Shown here: positions 17,450 to 25,336 of the stretch, in pieces | Numbering within the stretch: position 1 is the stretch's first letter | How the letters are laid out: every line of letters begins with the position of its first letter | Source of the DNA: Gemmatimonadota bacterium | Lineage (GTDB): Bacteria; Gemmatimonadota; Gemmatimonadetes; Longimicrobiales; Gaopeijiaceae | Direction of reading: 5' to 3' | Length of the DNA: 64,000 nt | Assembly (NCBI GenBank): GCA_029863645.1 | Contig: JAOTVA010000004.1 | Span: 25,444-89,443, forward strand | Made by a program: the position numbers and the translations under genes | The notes under the pieces: model-generated | What the model was told of the DNA's origin: nothing | The model's database searches: none | The model's input: the letters and a program-made list of their open reading frames with translations, nothing else

Positions 17450-18012
17450 CAGGCGGACGCGAGCCTGGTGCTCGCAAGTACCGAGTAGGCGGCCCCGTTC
17501 TTGGACAGCTGACTCCGCATCAGGTCCAGCGTGTGGACCTTCACGTCACCGGCGAACGCCATCTCGGCCATGCGATCATCGAGCCCCCTGAAGGCCCCGG
17601 CACCACCACGGTCGTCGGCACGGCCGAGGGTGACGTGGGGGTGAAACGACCGTCGTTCGGTTTCGAACCCGAGGTCCCCCAGGGTCCACTCCAAGTCCTG
17701 CTTCAGGCAGCGAAGCTCGGGGTTGGCTCCGAGGCCCAGCCAGATGACCCTCGGACGGCGGATCGTCGGAAACGCACCGAAACCACCAAAGTCGGTGGTA
17801 AAGCTCTTCGTTGAGGCTGCGACTCGGCCGATCGCCTCCTCAAGGGCCGGGATCCGCTCCCGACGCACCTCCCCCAGAAACTTCATGGTCACGTGGAAGT
17901 GCTCGGCATCGATCCATCGGACGGGCATATCCCCGTCGCGAAGGGGCCGCGCAGCGCGGTAGATACGCTGGCGCTCCTTCTTGGGGAGGTTCAAGGCGAT
18001 AAAGAGCCGCAT
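17449..18012 (-). CDS. thpR: RNA 2',3'-cyclic phosphodiesterase (2H family)
   Basis: 187 residues. The two catalytic histidine motifs of the 2H phosphoesterase fold are clear: HVTMKFLGE near residue 40 and HVTLGRADD near 126. MRLFIALNLP is the typical N-terminus. Family members hydrolyse RNA 2',3'-cyclic phosphate ends, and were originally described as 2'-5' RNA ligases. Overlaps the downstream regulator by one base. Confidence 0.9.
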   Translation of the reverse strand: MRLFIALNLPKKERQRIYRAARPLRDGDMPVRWIDAEHFHVTMKFLGEVRRERIPALEEAIGRVAASTKSFTTDFGGFGAFPTIRRPRVIWLGLGANPELRCLKQDLEWTLGDLGFETERRSFHPHVTLGRADDRGGAGAFRGLDDRMAEMAFAGDVKVHTLDLMRSQLSKNGAAYSVLASTRLASA

Positions 18013-18062
18013 GGGGTATGGTAACGGTTGTTTCGGCGGGGTCCCTTCAATACCGATTCGGC

Positions 18063-19100
18063 TTACCCGCCCGCAATGGGCGCGGAGCTTTGCTGAGACC
18101 CGGCGTCGTCGCGCGGAACGGCTTCAGGGGGCTCGGTAGCGCTCGCCCGGACCTCCCGATCAAGGTTGATACGCTGGGTCGGGTACGCCAGAACCACATC
18201 CGGCAGCGCGCTGAACTGGTCCAGAATGCGTTCCCAAAGGTCGGCCGCCGTACCCCTCCGCTCTCTGGGGCGACAGAGGTACCGCAACGTGAGCAGGACA
18301 CCGTGGTCCGCCACGGACACGTACACGACTGGAGTGAGCTTCCGGTAGTGAATCAGAAATCGCTCCTCGTCGCGCTTCCTTGGTTCGTCCGCTTCCTTGG
18401 TGAGATCGATGGCAAACTCCTCCGAGACCTCGTCCAGAACGCGCTTGGCCTTTCTCCAGTCGCTTTCGAACGTGACGACCACCTTCAGCTCGTTCCACAG
18501 ATACGGGAAGCCCGCGACATAGTTGGCCAGCGGTTGGGTGAACAGCGTCGCGTTCGGAATGTGGATGAGGCGGCCCGTGCTCTGGTCCGCATCGACCCAA
18601 TTGCCGATCTCCATGATCGTGAACTGAAAGATCCGTCGATCCACGACGTCTCCGGCAAAGCCCCCGATCTCGATGCGGTCCCCGAGATCGAACGGGCGAC
18701 GCCACAGAATGAAGAACCAGCCGGCCAGGTCGGCCACGAGGTCCTTGAGCGCGATCGCGAGCCCAGCCGACAGGAGGCCCAGGAACGTGCCGAGCGATTG
18801 AATGGCGGTGAACCAGACCTGGACCAGGATCAGGACCCCGACCACGAAGGCCGCGTAGCCGGTCGACTTGGCCCATCGATACCGCAGCGCCTGCGATTCC
18901 AGACGGCGGCTCACGACAACCATGATGCCGCGCCTTGCGAACAAGAGCGCCAGCACGACGATCAGCGACACGACCAGGTTGGCCTGGAGCTCTGGAGTGA
19001 GACCCGGGAGCCCTAGCCCCCCGCCCGGGACCTGGAGCGCGAGAAGGGGCGCCACCACCCGGAGCCGGAGTCCCGGCAGGATCCGCACACCCTCGATCAC
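18063..19100 (-). CDS. MscS-family mechanosensitive ion channel
   Basis: 345 residues with GTG start overlapping the EamA gene stop (GTGA). Three hydrophobic segments are visible near 40-60, 80-105 and 108-125; the pore-lining TM3 region is SLGTFLGLLSAGLAIALKDL, followed by the MscS beta domain (FDLGDRIEIGGFAGDVVDR, HIPNATLFTQPLANY). The C-terminal 130 residues form the cytoplasmic vestibule with a low-complexity tail. Expected role: release valve during hypo-osmotic shock in the inner membrane. Confidence 0.9.
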   Translation of the reverse strand: MIEGVRILPGLRLRVVAPLLALQVPGGGLGLPGLTPELQANLVVSLIVVLALLFARRGIMVVVSRRLESQALRYRWAKSTGYAAFVVGVLILVQVWFTAIQSLGTFLGLLSAGLAIALKDLVADLAGWFFILWRRPFDLGDRIEIGGFAGDVVDRRIFQFTIMEIGNWVDADQSTGRLIHIPNATLFTQPLANYVAGFPYLWNELKVVVTFESDWRKAKRVLDEVSEEFAIDLTKEADEPRKRDEERFLIHYRKLTPVVYVSVADHGVLLTLRYLCRPRERRGTAADLWERILDQFSALPDVVLAYPTQRINLDREVRASATEPPEAVPRDDAGSQQSSAPIAGG

Positions 19101-20068
19101 TTGCTGGCCTGTCCCACGGTCACTCCCCGTACTCCGAGGTTTCGCCTCTCGGACACGATCGCGACGACCGACCCCAAGATGACGATCACGGCCACGACCG
19201 AAGGTAAGCTTATCGGCTCGTCAGCCAGTGCCCAACCCAGGAAGAGCGCGATGACCGGGTTCACATAAGCGTAAGTCCCCACCCGAGCCGGCGTCGTGAC
19301 CCGGAGCAACCACACGTAGGCCGAGTAGGCGATGATCGCGCCGAACACGATCAGGTACAGCAGCGAGGCGAGTGACCGCCCCGACATCTGGCCCAAGTTC
19401 ACATCCGGCAGCTCGAGCGTCGCGACGGACAGGATCCCTAGGACCGTCCCGCCCATGAGCATCTGCATCGACACCCAGAGCAATGCATCCCGGGGAGCAT
19501 CGAGTTGACGCAGGTACAGAGAACCCGCAGCCCACCCGGCGGAACCACCTAGGAGGAGAACGACACCGAAAATGCCACGGAGTCCATCGCCCCCGACGCC
19601 CGGAGTGCCCGCCAACAACGCCACACCCGCAAAGCCGACCAAGAGCCCCCCCTGCGCCCGGACACTAGGTCGAGTCTTCGAAAAAAACGCGGCGTCGAAC
19701 ACGACCATCCAGAGCGGCACACAGGCCACCAGAACTGCCGTGACCCCCGAGGGAACCCACTGCTCGGCGATCACCACCGCGCCGTTGCCTGCCCCAAGCA
19801 TCAGCGCCCCCGCGATGGCCGCGCCCCGCCACTGGGGCCAGGTCGGCCGGAGTCCGCCGCGGAGTAGCGACCACGCGTGCAGAAGCGCGCCCGCCACGAG
19901 AAACCGCACAGAGGCCATGAACAGGGGCGGTATCGACTCGATGGCGAAACGAATGGCCAAGTACGTCGAGCCCCAAATGACATAGACCGCGGCGAAGGCG
20001 GCGATGACGAGCACGGTGCTCGCCTCTGGCGCGCCCACGCTACTGGCTGAGGTCTCTGAGCCCGACAT
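19097..20068 (-). CDS. EamA/DMT-family transporter
   Basis: 323 residues from ATG 20068 (MSGSETSASS); the track ORF is longer because the frame stays open into comM. Ten hydrophobic segments in two EamA repeats can be seen, the first opening with AAVYVIWGSTYLAIRF and the second with GWAAGSLYLRQLDAPRD. The subgroup resembles RhaT/YedA-like metabolite exporters. Substrate cannot be read from sequence. Its stop overlaps the mscS-family start, and it begins about 20 bases after the comM stop, so comM-eamA-mscS-thpR-regulator may be one transcript. Confidence 0.85.
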   Translation of the reverse strand: MSGSETSASSVGAPEASTVLVIAAFAAVYVIWGSTYLAIRFAIESIPPLFMASVRFLVAGALLHAWSLLRGGLRPTWPQWRGAAIAGALMLGAGNGAVVIAEQWVPSGVTAVLVACVPLWMVVFDAAFFSKTRPSVRAQGGLLVGFAGVALLAGTPGVGGDGLRGIFGVVLLLGGSAGWAAGSLYLRQLDAPRDALLWVSMQMLMGGTVLGILSVATLELPDVNLGQMSGRSLASLLYLIVFGAIIAYSAYVWLLRVTTPARVGTYAYVNPVIALFLGWALADEPISLPSVVAVIVILGSVVAIVSERRNLGVRGVTVGQASK

Positions 20069-20090
20069 GGCGGGAAACCTCACCACGCGT

Positions 20091-21623
20091 CTACTCGGGT
20101 TCAATCCGTGGCTGGCGGTATTGCACGGCCTCGGCCGCGTGTTCCACGGTGATGTCCTGGGTGCCGCCCAGGTCGGCCAAGGTCCGCGCGACCTTGAGGA
20201 CCCGGTGATAGGCTCGTGCCGAAAGGCCGGTGCGTTCGACGGCATGTTGTAGCAGCCGTGCCACCTCCCGCGACTGCCGGCACCACCTCCGGATCTCCCG
20301 GGGCCCCATGTGGGCGTTCGCGTGCACGCCGTCGAGTCCGCGGAATCGGCTGGATTGAACGGCCCGTGCCCTCACGACGCGGTCCCGGACCGTCAGGCTC
20401 GATTCGCTCTGACCCGTCCCGCCGAGACTACGGAACGGAACCGGCGGCATATGGACGTGGATGTCGATTCGATCCATGAGAGGCCCGGAGACTCGGCCGC
20501 GATATCGCCCGACGTGGGTGGGGTCGCAGACACACCGATCGGAGCCGTCTCCGAAGAACCCGCACGGACAGGGGTTCATGGCCGCGACCAGAACGAACCT
20601 GGCCGGCAGCCGGAAGCTGCCCCGCACCCGCGAAAGCCGAATCGCGCCTTCCTCGAGTGGCTGACGGAGCGCTTCCAAGGCGTTTCGGCGGAACTCCGCC
20701 AGCTCATCCAGGAAGAGGACGCCATGGTGCGCCAAGCTCATCTCCCCGGGACGAAGGGGCGTGCTGCCCCCGGCCAGGCCCGCTTCGCTCACCGTGTGGT
20801 GAGGAGCACGAAAGGGGCGTTCGGTAACCAACGCACCACCACCGCGCAGGTGCCCTGCGACCGAATGTACCCGGGTGGTCTCGAGCGCTTCGTCCAGCGT
20901 TAGGGACGGAAGAATGCCGGGCAGGCGGCGCGCGATCATCGTCTTGCCGGCACCGGGCGGGCCCACGAGCAGCAAATTATGCGCGCCCGCCGCGGCTACC
21001 TCCAGAGCCCGCTTCGCGGCCCCCTGGCCGCGGACGTCCATGAGGTCGAGTCCGCACGACCCAGCCGGGGACAACAGGGCGCTTACGTCGACCTCGGTGG
21101 GTGTGAGCTCGTGGACCCCGGTCAGGTGACTGACGACCTCCGCCAGCGACGCGGCGCCCAGCACGCTCAGGCCACGAACGACTGCGGCTTCGCGTGCGTT
21201 CTCGAGGGGAACGAAGAGCGTGTCGACACCGGCTTCTCGACACCGACTCGCGATCGGGAGTACACCCGAGACGGGTCGAAGCGAACCGTCCAGACTCAGC
21301 TCACCCAGGAACGCAAAGCCTTCCCCAACGGACGGCTCCACGACCCCTCCGGCAACGAGAAGCCCGACGGCAATCGGTAGGTCGAACGCCGCTCCTTCTT
21401 TTCGCACACCTGCCGGAGCGAGGTTCACCGTAATTCGTCGGTGCGGAAGCGTGAAGTCGGCATTCCGCAGGGCGGCGGTGACGCGCTCTCTCCCTTCCCT
21501 TACGGCGCTCTGGGCGAGTCCGACCACAGTGAATGAGGGCAGTCCGGATGCCAGATGCACTTCAACGCGCACCATGAGGGGATCGACGCCGTCGACCGCG
21601 CCCGTCAGGACATTCGCCAGCAT
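20091..21623 (-). CDS. comM: ComM/YifB-family Mg-chelatase-like AAA+ ATPase
   Basis: 510 residues from MLANVLTGAVDGVDP; the track start at 21662 adds an unlikely leader. N-terminal Lon-protease-like fold (GLPSFTVVGLAQSAVREGRERV), AAA+ core with Walker A GPPGAGKTMIARRLPGILP, Walker B VLFLDELAEFRR, the FRAPHHTVSEAGLAGG signature, and a C-terminal Mg_chelatase_C domain (LSARAYHRVLKVARTLADL). In transformable bacteria ComM is a hexameric helicase promoting branch migration during recombination. Divergent from the transhydrogenase operon. Confidence 0.93.
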   Translation of the reverse strand: MLANVLTGAVDGVDPLMVRVEVHLASGLPSFTVVGLAQSAVREGRERVTAALRNADFTLPHRRITVNLAPAGVRKEGAAFDLPIAVGLLVAGGVVEPSVGEGFAFLGELSLDGSLRPVSGVLPIASRCREAGVDTLFVPLENAREAAVVRGLSVLGAASLAEVVSHLTGVHELTPTEVDVSALLSPAGSCGLDLMDVRGQGAAKRALEVAAAGAHNLLLVGPPGAGKTMIARRLPGILPSLTLDEALETTRVHSVAGHLRGGGALVTERPFRAPHHTVSEAGLAGGSTPLRPGEMSLAHHGVLFLDELAEFRRNALEALRQPLEEGAIRLSRVRGSFRLPARFVLVAAMNPCPCGFFGDGSDRCVCDPTHVGRYRGRVSGPLMDRIDIHVHMPPVPFRSLGGTGQSESSLTVRDRVVRARAVQSSRFRGLDGVHANAHMGPREIRRWCRQSREVARLLQHAVERTGLSARAYHRVLKVARTLADLGGTQDITVEHAAEAVQYRQPRIEPE

Positions 21624-21696
21624 CGCAGAAGATCCCGCACGTCGCGGGACGCCGGAATGCATAGATCGGCCCGTTTATCACGGTCGCCAGGCCCGC

Positions 21697-21725
21697 TTGT
21701 GCGGCCCCTTGCGCTCCGGTACCAT
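21697..21725 (+). promoter_or_regulatory. candidate promoter of pntAA-pntAB-pntB
   Basis: TTGTGC, a 17-base spacer and TACCAT lie 40 bases before the pntAA start in the divergent comM/pntAA gap. The match to the -35 and -10 consensus is partial (three and four of six), but the spacing is ideal and no better candidate was seen by eye. Confidence 0.35.
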
Positions 21726-21765
21726 GTGGCGCGCCCACGCCCACCGCAGCCGCAAGAGCACCTGG

Positions 21766-22914
21766 ATGAAGGTCGCTGTCCTCAAGGAGACACGTTCCGG
21801 CGAGCGCCGAGTTGCGCTCGTGCCCCAGGGTGTGCAAGCGCTTGTGAAGGCCGGACTTTCGGTGACCATCGAAGCCGGCGCCGGCGAGGCCTCTGCGGTC
21901 TCGGACGAGGCGTACCGCACCGCAGGAGCGACTGTCGCGTCCGGCGCTGCCGAGACGCTTCGCGACGCCGGCATCGTCCTGCGGGTGAATCCCCCGTCCT
22001 TATCGAATCCGGACGAGGTGTCGGCGATCAGACCCGGGACGATCCTGTTGTCGTTCCTGAGCCCGCTGTCGAATCTCGACCTCGTTCGCGCGTTGGCCGC
22101 GGCGCAGGTCACCGCGATTTCGATGGAGCTGGTGCCGCGTATCACCCGGGCTCAGTCGATGGATGCGCTCTCGTCCCAGGCGACGGTCGCGGGGTACAAG
22201 GCCGTCCTCCTCGCTGCGGATCACCTCCCGAAGTTCCTCCCCATGTTCACGACCGCCGCCGGCACGATTCGTCCTGGGAAGGCCTTGGTGCTGGGAGCCG
22301 GAGTGGCGGGCCTACAGGCGATCGCGACGGCGCGACGGCTGGGGGCGATCGTCGAAGCGTTCGACGTCCGGCCCGCCGTCAAAGAACAGGTCGAGAGCCT
22401 GGGCGCCACGTTCCTGGAGACCGAACACGAGGTGACGGCCGAGGGCGAAGGTGGGTATGCCAAGGAGCTTTCCGAGGAACAGCACAAGAGGGAGCTCGAG
22501 CTCATCGCCGCCGCCATCTCGACGACCGACATCGTGATCACCACGGCCCAGATTCCAGGTCGGACGGCTCCCCTCCTCATCACGGAGGACATGGTGAAGT
22601 CGATGCGAACCGGGTCGGTGATCGTCGACCTCGCCGCCGAGAGCGGTGGCAACTGCGCCCTTACAAAGGCAGGCGAGACCGTCGTCGCTCACGGAGTGCA
22701 GATCTTCGGTCCGAGCAACCTACCGGCAGACATCCCGGTCCACGCCAGTCAGATGTACTCGAAGAACATCACCACCCTGCTCGCCGAGTTCGTCGGCGAG
22801 GACGGCGCGGTCGCCCTCGACTTCGAGAACGACGTCATCGGCCCGGCCACCGTGACGCACGCGGGCGAGGTGAAGAACGAACGCGTAAGCCAAGCCCTGC
22901 AAGCCTCGGCATGA
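21766..22914 (+). CDS. pntAA: proton-translocating NAD(P) transhydrogenase, alpha subunit part 1 (NAD-binding domain I)
   Basis: 382 residues from ATG 21766; the 564-residue track ORF includes a noncoding leader. MKVAVLKETRSGERRVALVP is the conserved N-terminus, VLGAGVAGLQAIATARRLGA is the NAD-binding Rossmann loop, and EAFDVRPAVKEQVESLGA and VIVDLAAESGGNC are shared with alanine dehydrogenase/PntA. Soluble domain that exchanges hydride with domain III of PntB. The alpha subunit is split into two genes, as in Rhodospirillum-type enzymes. Confidence 0.95.
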   Translation: MKVAVLKETRSGERRVALVPQGVQALVKAGLSVTIEAGAGEASAVSDEAYRTAGATVASGAAETLRDAGIVLRVNPPSLSNPDEVSAIRPGTILLSFLSPLSNLDLVRALAAAQVTAISMELVPRITRAQSMDALSSQATVAGYKAVLLAADHLPKFLPMFTTAAGTIRPGKALVLGAGVAGLQAIATARRLGAIVEAFDVRPAVKEQVESLGATFLETEHEVTAEGEGGYAKELSEEQHKRELELIAAAISTTDIVITTAQIPGRTAPLLITEDMVKSMRTGSVIVDLAAESGGNCALTKAGETVVAHGVQIFGPSNLPADIPVHASQMYSKNITTLLAEFVGEDGAVALDFENDVIGPATVTHAGEVKNERVSQALQASA

Positions 22915-22944
22915 TGCCGCTAGCCTCGATCCGCTGGAGCGCCC

Positions 22945-23223
22945 GTGAGTGAGCTGATGGTCGGTCTGTACGTCTTCGTGCTCGCGACGCTCGCGGGCCG
23001 CGAGGTCATCACGAAGGTCCCTCCCACGCTTCACACACCACTGATGTCGGGCGCGAACGCGGTCTCCGGCATCGCCATCGTGGGCGCGCTGGTGGTAGCA
23101 GGGCGCGCCGACGGAATGCTCCAGACCGTTCTCGGTGTGACCGCCATCACCATGGCGATGGTCAATGTGGTGGGGGGCTTTCTCGTGACCGACCGAATGC
23201 TCAGCATGTTCAGGAAGCGCTAG
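22945..23223 (+). CDS. pntAB: NAD(P) transhydrogenase alpha subunit part 2 (membrane)
   Basis: 92 residues, GTG start. Three hydrophobic helices; the conserved motif EVITKVPPTLHTPLMSGANA before the second helix and AMVNVVGGFLVTDRM at the end are diagnostic for the small membrane half of the alpha subunit. It couples hydride transfer to proton passage together with PntB. Placed 30 bases after pntAA and four before pntB. Confidence 0.95.
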   Translation: MSELMVGLYVFVLATLAGREVITKVPPTLHTPLMSGANAVSGIAIVGALVVAGRADGMLQTVLGVTAITMAMVNVVGGFLVTDRMLSMFRKR

Positions 23224-23227
23224 CGTT

Positions 23228-24616
23228 ATGGACGCTTCGTTTCTCGTCGAGGCGGTCTACCTCCTCTCGGCGACGCTCTTCGTCGTCGGGCTCAAGCGGC
23301 TTCAGTCTCCGGCCACGGCCCGCGCCGGAAACGCCATTGCGGCATTCGCGATGCTGCTTGCGGTACTGGCCACGGTCGTAGACGCGGAGATCCTCTCATG
23401 GACCGGCATCCTCGTGGGCATGGTCCTGGGCAGCGTCATCGGTGGCTTCGCTGCCCGTCGTGTCGAGATGACCTCGATGCCACAGCTCGTCGGGATCTTC
23501 AATGGCTTCGGCGGTGCGGCTTCGGCGCTGGTCTCAGTGACCGAGTTCGTCAGCAACCCGAACGTCGGAGTGAGCACGGCGGGCGTCGCGATTCTGCTCG
23601 GCACGCTCATTGGCGGGGTGACCTTCTCGGGCTCCTTCATCGCGTTTGCGAAGCTGCAGGAGCTCATGACCGGGAACCCGATCACGTTCCCTGGGCAGAA
23701 CCTCTTCAACGCGTTCCTCGTGATCGTGGTGTTGGGATTCGCCACCGCCGCGCTCGGCCTCGTCGGCGCCCTAGAGCCCCTGACCGCCTTCTACATCTTC
23801 TGCGCGATCGCCGTCGTGCTCGGCGTTCTTATCGTCATCCCCATCGGGGGTGCCGACATGCCGGTCGTCATCTCGTTGCTGAATTCGTACTCCGGCCTGG
23901 CGGCCAGCGCGGCGGGTTTCGTTATCGGTAACATGGTGCTGATCGTGTCGGGTGCGTTGGTAGGCGCGGCTGGACTGATCCTCACGCAGCTGATGTGCAA
24001 AGGCATGAACCGGTCCCTGGCCAACGTTGCCTTCGGAGGCTTCGGGGGTTCTGCGAAGGTCGACCGGGCTCAGATCGGAAAGCGACCCGTCAGGAGGGCC
24101 GATGCGGAAGCAGTCGCGGCCGAGTTGGGCTATGTGAATTCGGTCGTCGTCGTGCCCGGCTATGGGCTCGCGGTTGCGCAGGCGCAGCACGAGCTACGCA
24201 AAGTGGGAGATCTTCTGGAAGCCCGCGGCGTCGACGTGAAGTATGCAATCCATCCGGTCGCCGGCCGTATGCCTGGCCACATGAACGTGCTGCTGGCTGA
24301 GGCCGACGTGAGCTACGACAAGCTCTTCGATCTCGACGAGATCAACGACGACTTCTCGAACACCGACGCGGTTCTCATCGTGGGGGCGAACGACGTTGTG
24401 AACCCGGCTTCACGCGATCCCCAGTCTGTCATCGCTGGCATGCCCATCCTAGACGTAGACAAGGCGCGTCGGGTCATCGTGATGAAGCGTAGCCTGTCGC
24501 CGGGCTTCGCGGGGATCGACAACGACCTGTTCTACATGGACAACACGCTGATGTTCTTCGGCGACGCCAAGGACGCCATGGCGGATCTGGTTCGCGAGGT
24601 ACGCGAGCTGGCCTGA
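23228..24616 (+). CDS. pntB: NAD(P) transhydrogenase subunit beta
   Basis: 462 residues. The N-terminal half is membrane-embedded with eight to nine hydrophobic helices and the MPQLVGIFNGFGGAASALV motif; the C-terminal domain III binds NADP(H), seen in VVVVPGYGLAVAQAQHELR, HPVAGRMPGHMNVLLAEA and VLIVGANDVVNPASRDP, closing with FYMDNTLMFFGDAK. The complex generates NADPH from NADH using the proton gradient. Convergent with the 24627 gene, ten bases apart. Confidence 0.96.
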   Translation: MDASFLVEAVYLLSATLFVVGLKRLQSPATARAGNAIAAFAMLLAVLATVVDAEILSWTGILVGMVLGSVIGGFAARRVEMTSMPQLVGIFNGFGGAASALVSVTEFVSNPNVGVSTAGVAILLGTLIGGVTFSGSFIAFAKLQELMTGNPITFPGQNLFNAFLVIVVLGFATAALGLVGALEPLTAFYIFCAIAVVLGVLIVIPIGGADMPVVISLLNSYSGLAASAAGFVIGNMVLIVSGALVGAAGLILTQLMCKGMNRSLANVAFGGFGGSAKVDRAQIGKRPVRRADAEAVAAELGYVNSVVVVPGYGLAVAQAQHELRKVGDLLEARGVDVKYAIHPVAGRMPGHMNVLLAEADVSYDKLFDLDEINDDFSNTDAVLIVGANDVVNPASRDPQSVIAGMPILDVDKARRVIVMKRSLSPGFAGIDNDLFYMDNTLMFFGDAKDAMADLVREVRELA

Positions 24617-24626
24617 GGGCCGGCGC

Positions 24627-25217
24627 TCAATTTCCGAGGACCTCCGCAACCGACTCGGGCGGGGTCACCTCGACCACCTGCGGCAGTTCTTCCGCGACGA
24701 GCGCGAGCTGTCTCTCTGCCTCACGGACGATCTCCTCCGGCGTCTTCGACTCCTGATTCTCTGGAGGTTCGAAGAACTGGAAGAACATTGCGTCGGTGTG
24801 CCCCACGCTCGCGTGCGTGACACCACTGTCGATGATTCGATTCAACCGCAGGATGTCTCGCAAAGACAGCGACCCCTCGGCCAAGGGATGCTCGAAGAGC
24901 ATGCGAATCAGGAGCTCGCGGAGAATCTGAAACTCCTCGATCACTTCCCCCGCCGCCAACCCACGCTTGGCCGCCATCACGCCGAAAAGCTCGGCGGTTC
25001 GGTCCCACAACGGTCTTACGTGGGGGCCGTGCGGCCCCATCAGCCACGGGAGCAAGTCCGCTAGCTGATACATGAAGCGACTCACGACTTGATCGAACTG
25101 GCTCCCGGGACCGTGATCTCTCGCAGAGACCTCCATCGACCAGACTTCGGCGAGCTCGCCGGCGCGGAGTCGTAGGTAGTTCGCGAGGTCGAGTGGGCGC
25201 GCCTCGCCGCGACGCAT
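24627..25217 (-). CDS. RsbRD-N-like sensor-domain protein (uncharacterised)
   Basis: About 196 residues from ATG 25217 (MRRGEARPLDLANYLRLRAG). The track ORF begins at 25394, overlapping the kinase gene by 58 bases, but the extra codons have much lower GC at third positions than the rest, so I treat them as noncoding. The all-helical core (LADLLPWLMGPHGPHVRPLW, AGEVIEEFQILRELLIRMLF, LRLNRIIDSGVTHASVGHTD) resembles the N-terminal domain of RsbRD-type stress-signalling proteins. There is no kinase, STAS or output domain. It follows the NtrY-like kinase gene and may be an accessory input protein; the function is unknown. Confidence 0.6.
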   Translation of the reverse strand: MRRGEARPLDLANYLRLRAGELAEVWSMEVSARDHGPGSQFDQVVSRFMYQLADLLPWLMGPHGPHVRPLWDRTAELFGVMAAKRGLAAGEVIEEFQILRELLIRMLFEHPLAEGSLSLRDILRLNRIIDSGVTHASVGHTDAMFFQFFEPPENQESKTPEEIVREAERQLALVAEELPQVVEVTPPESVAEVLGN

Positions 25218-25336
25218 GCCCTTCCGATCGGGACCGGACCGAGCCTTCGCCGCTAGATGTGTGCTGCCACCGTCGGGAGTACGGATGATGCCTTCCTTGG
25301 GTCGTTTCTGGAGGAGGGAAACGTTCTCCCCATCTT

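Noticed and set aside
18018-19016. 332-residue plus-strand ORF opposite the MscS-family channel
   Set aside because: Antisense shadow; the minus-strand channel has clear helices and the MscS motif.
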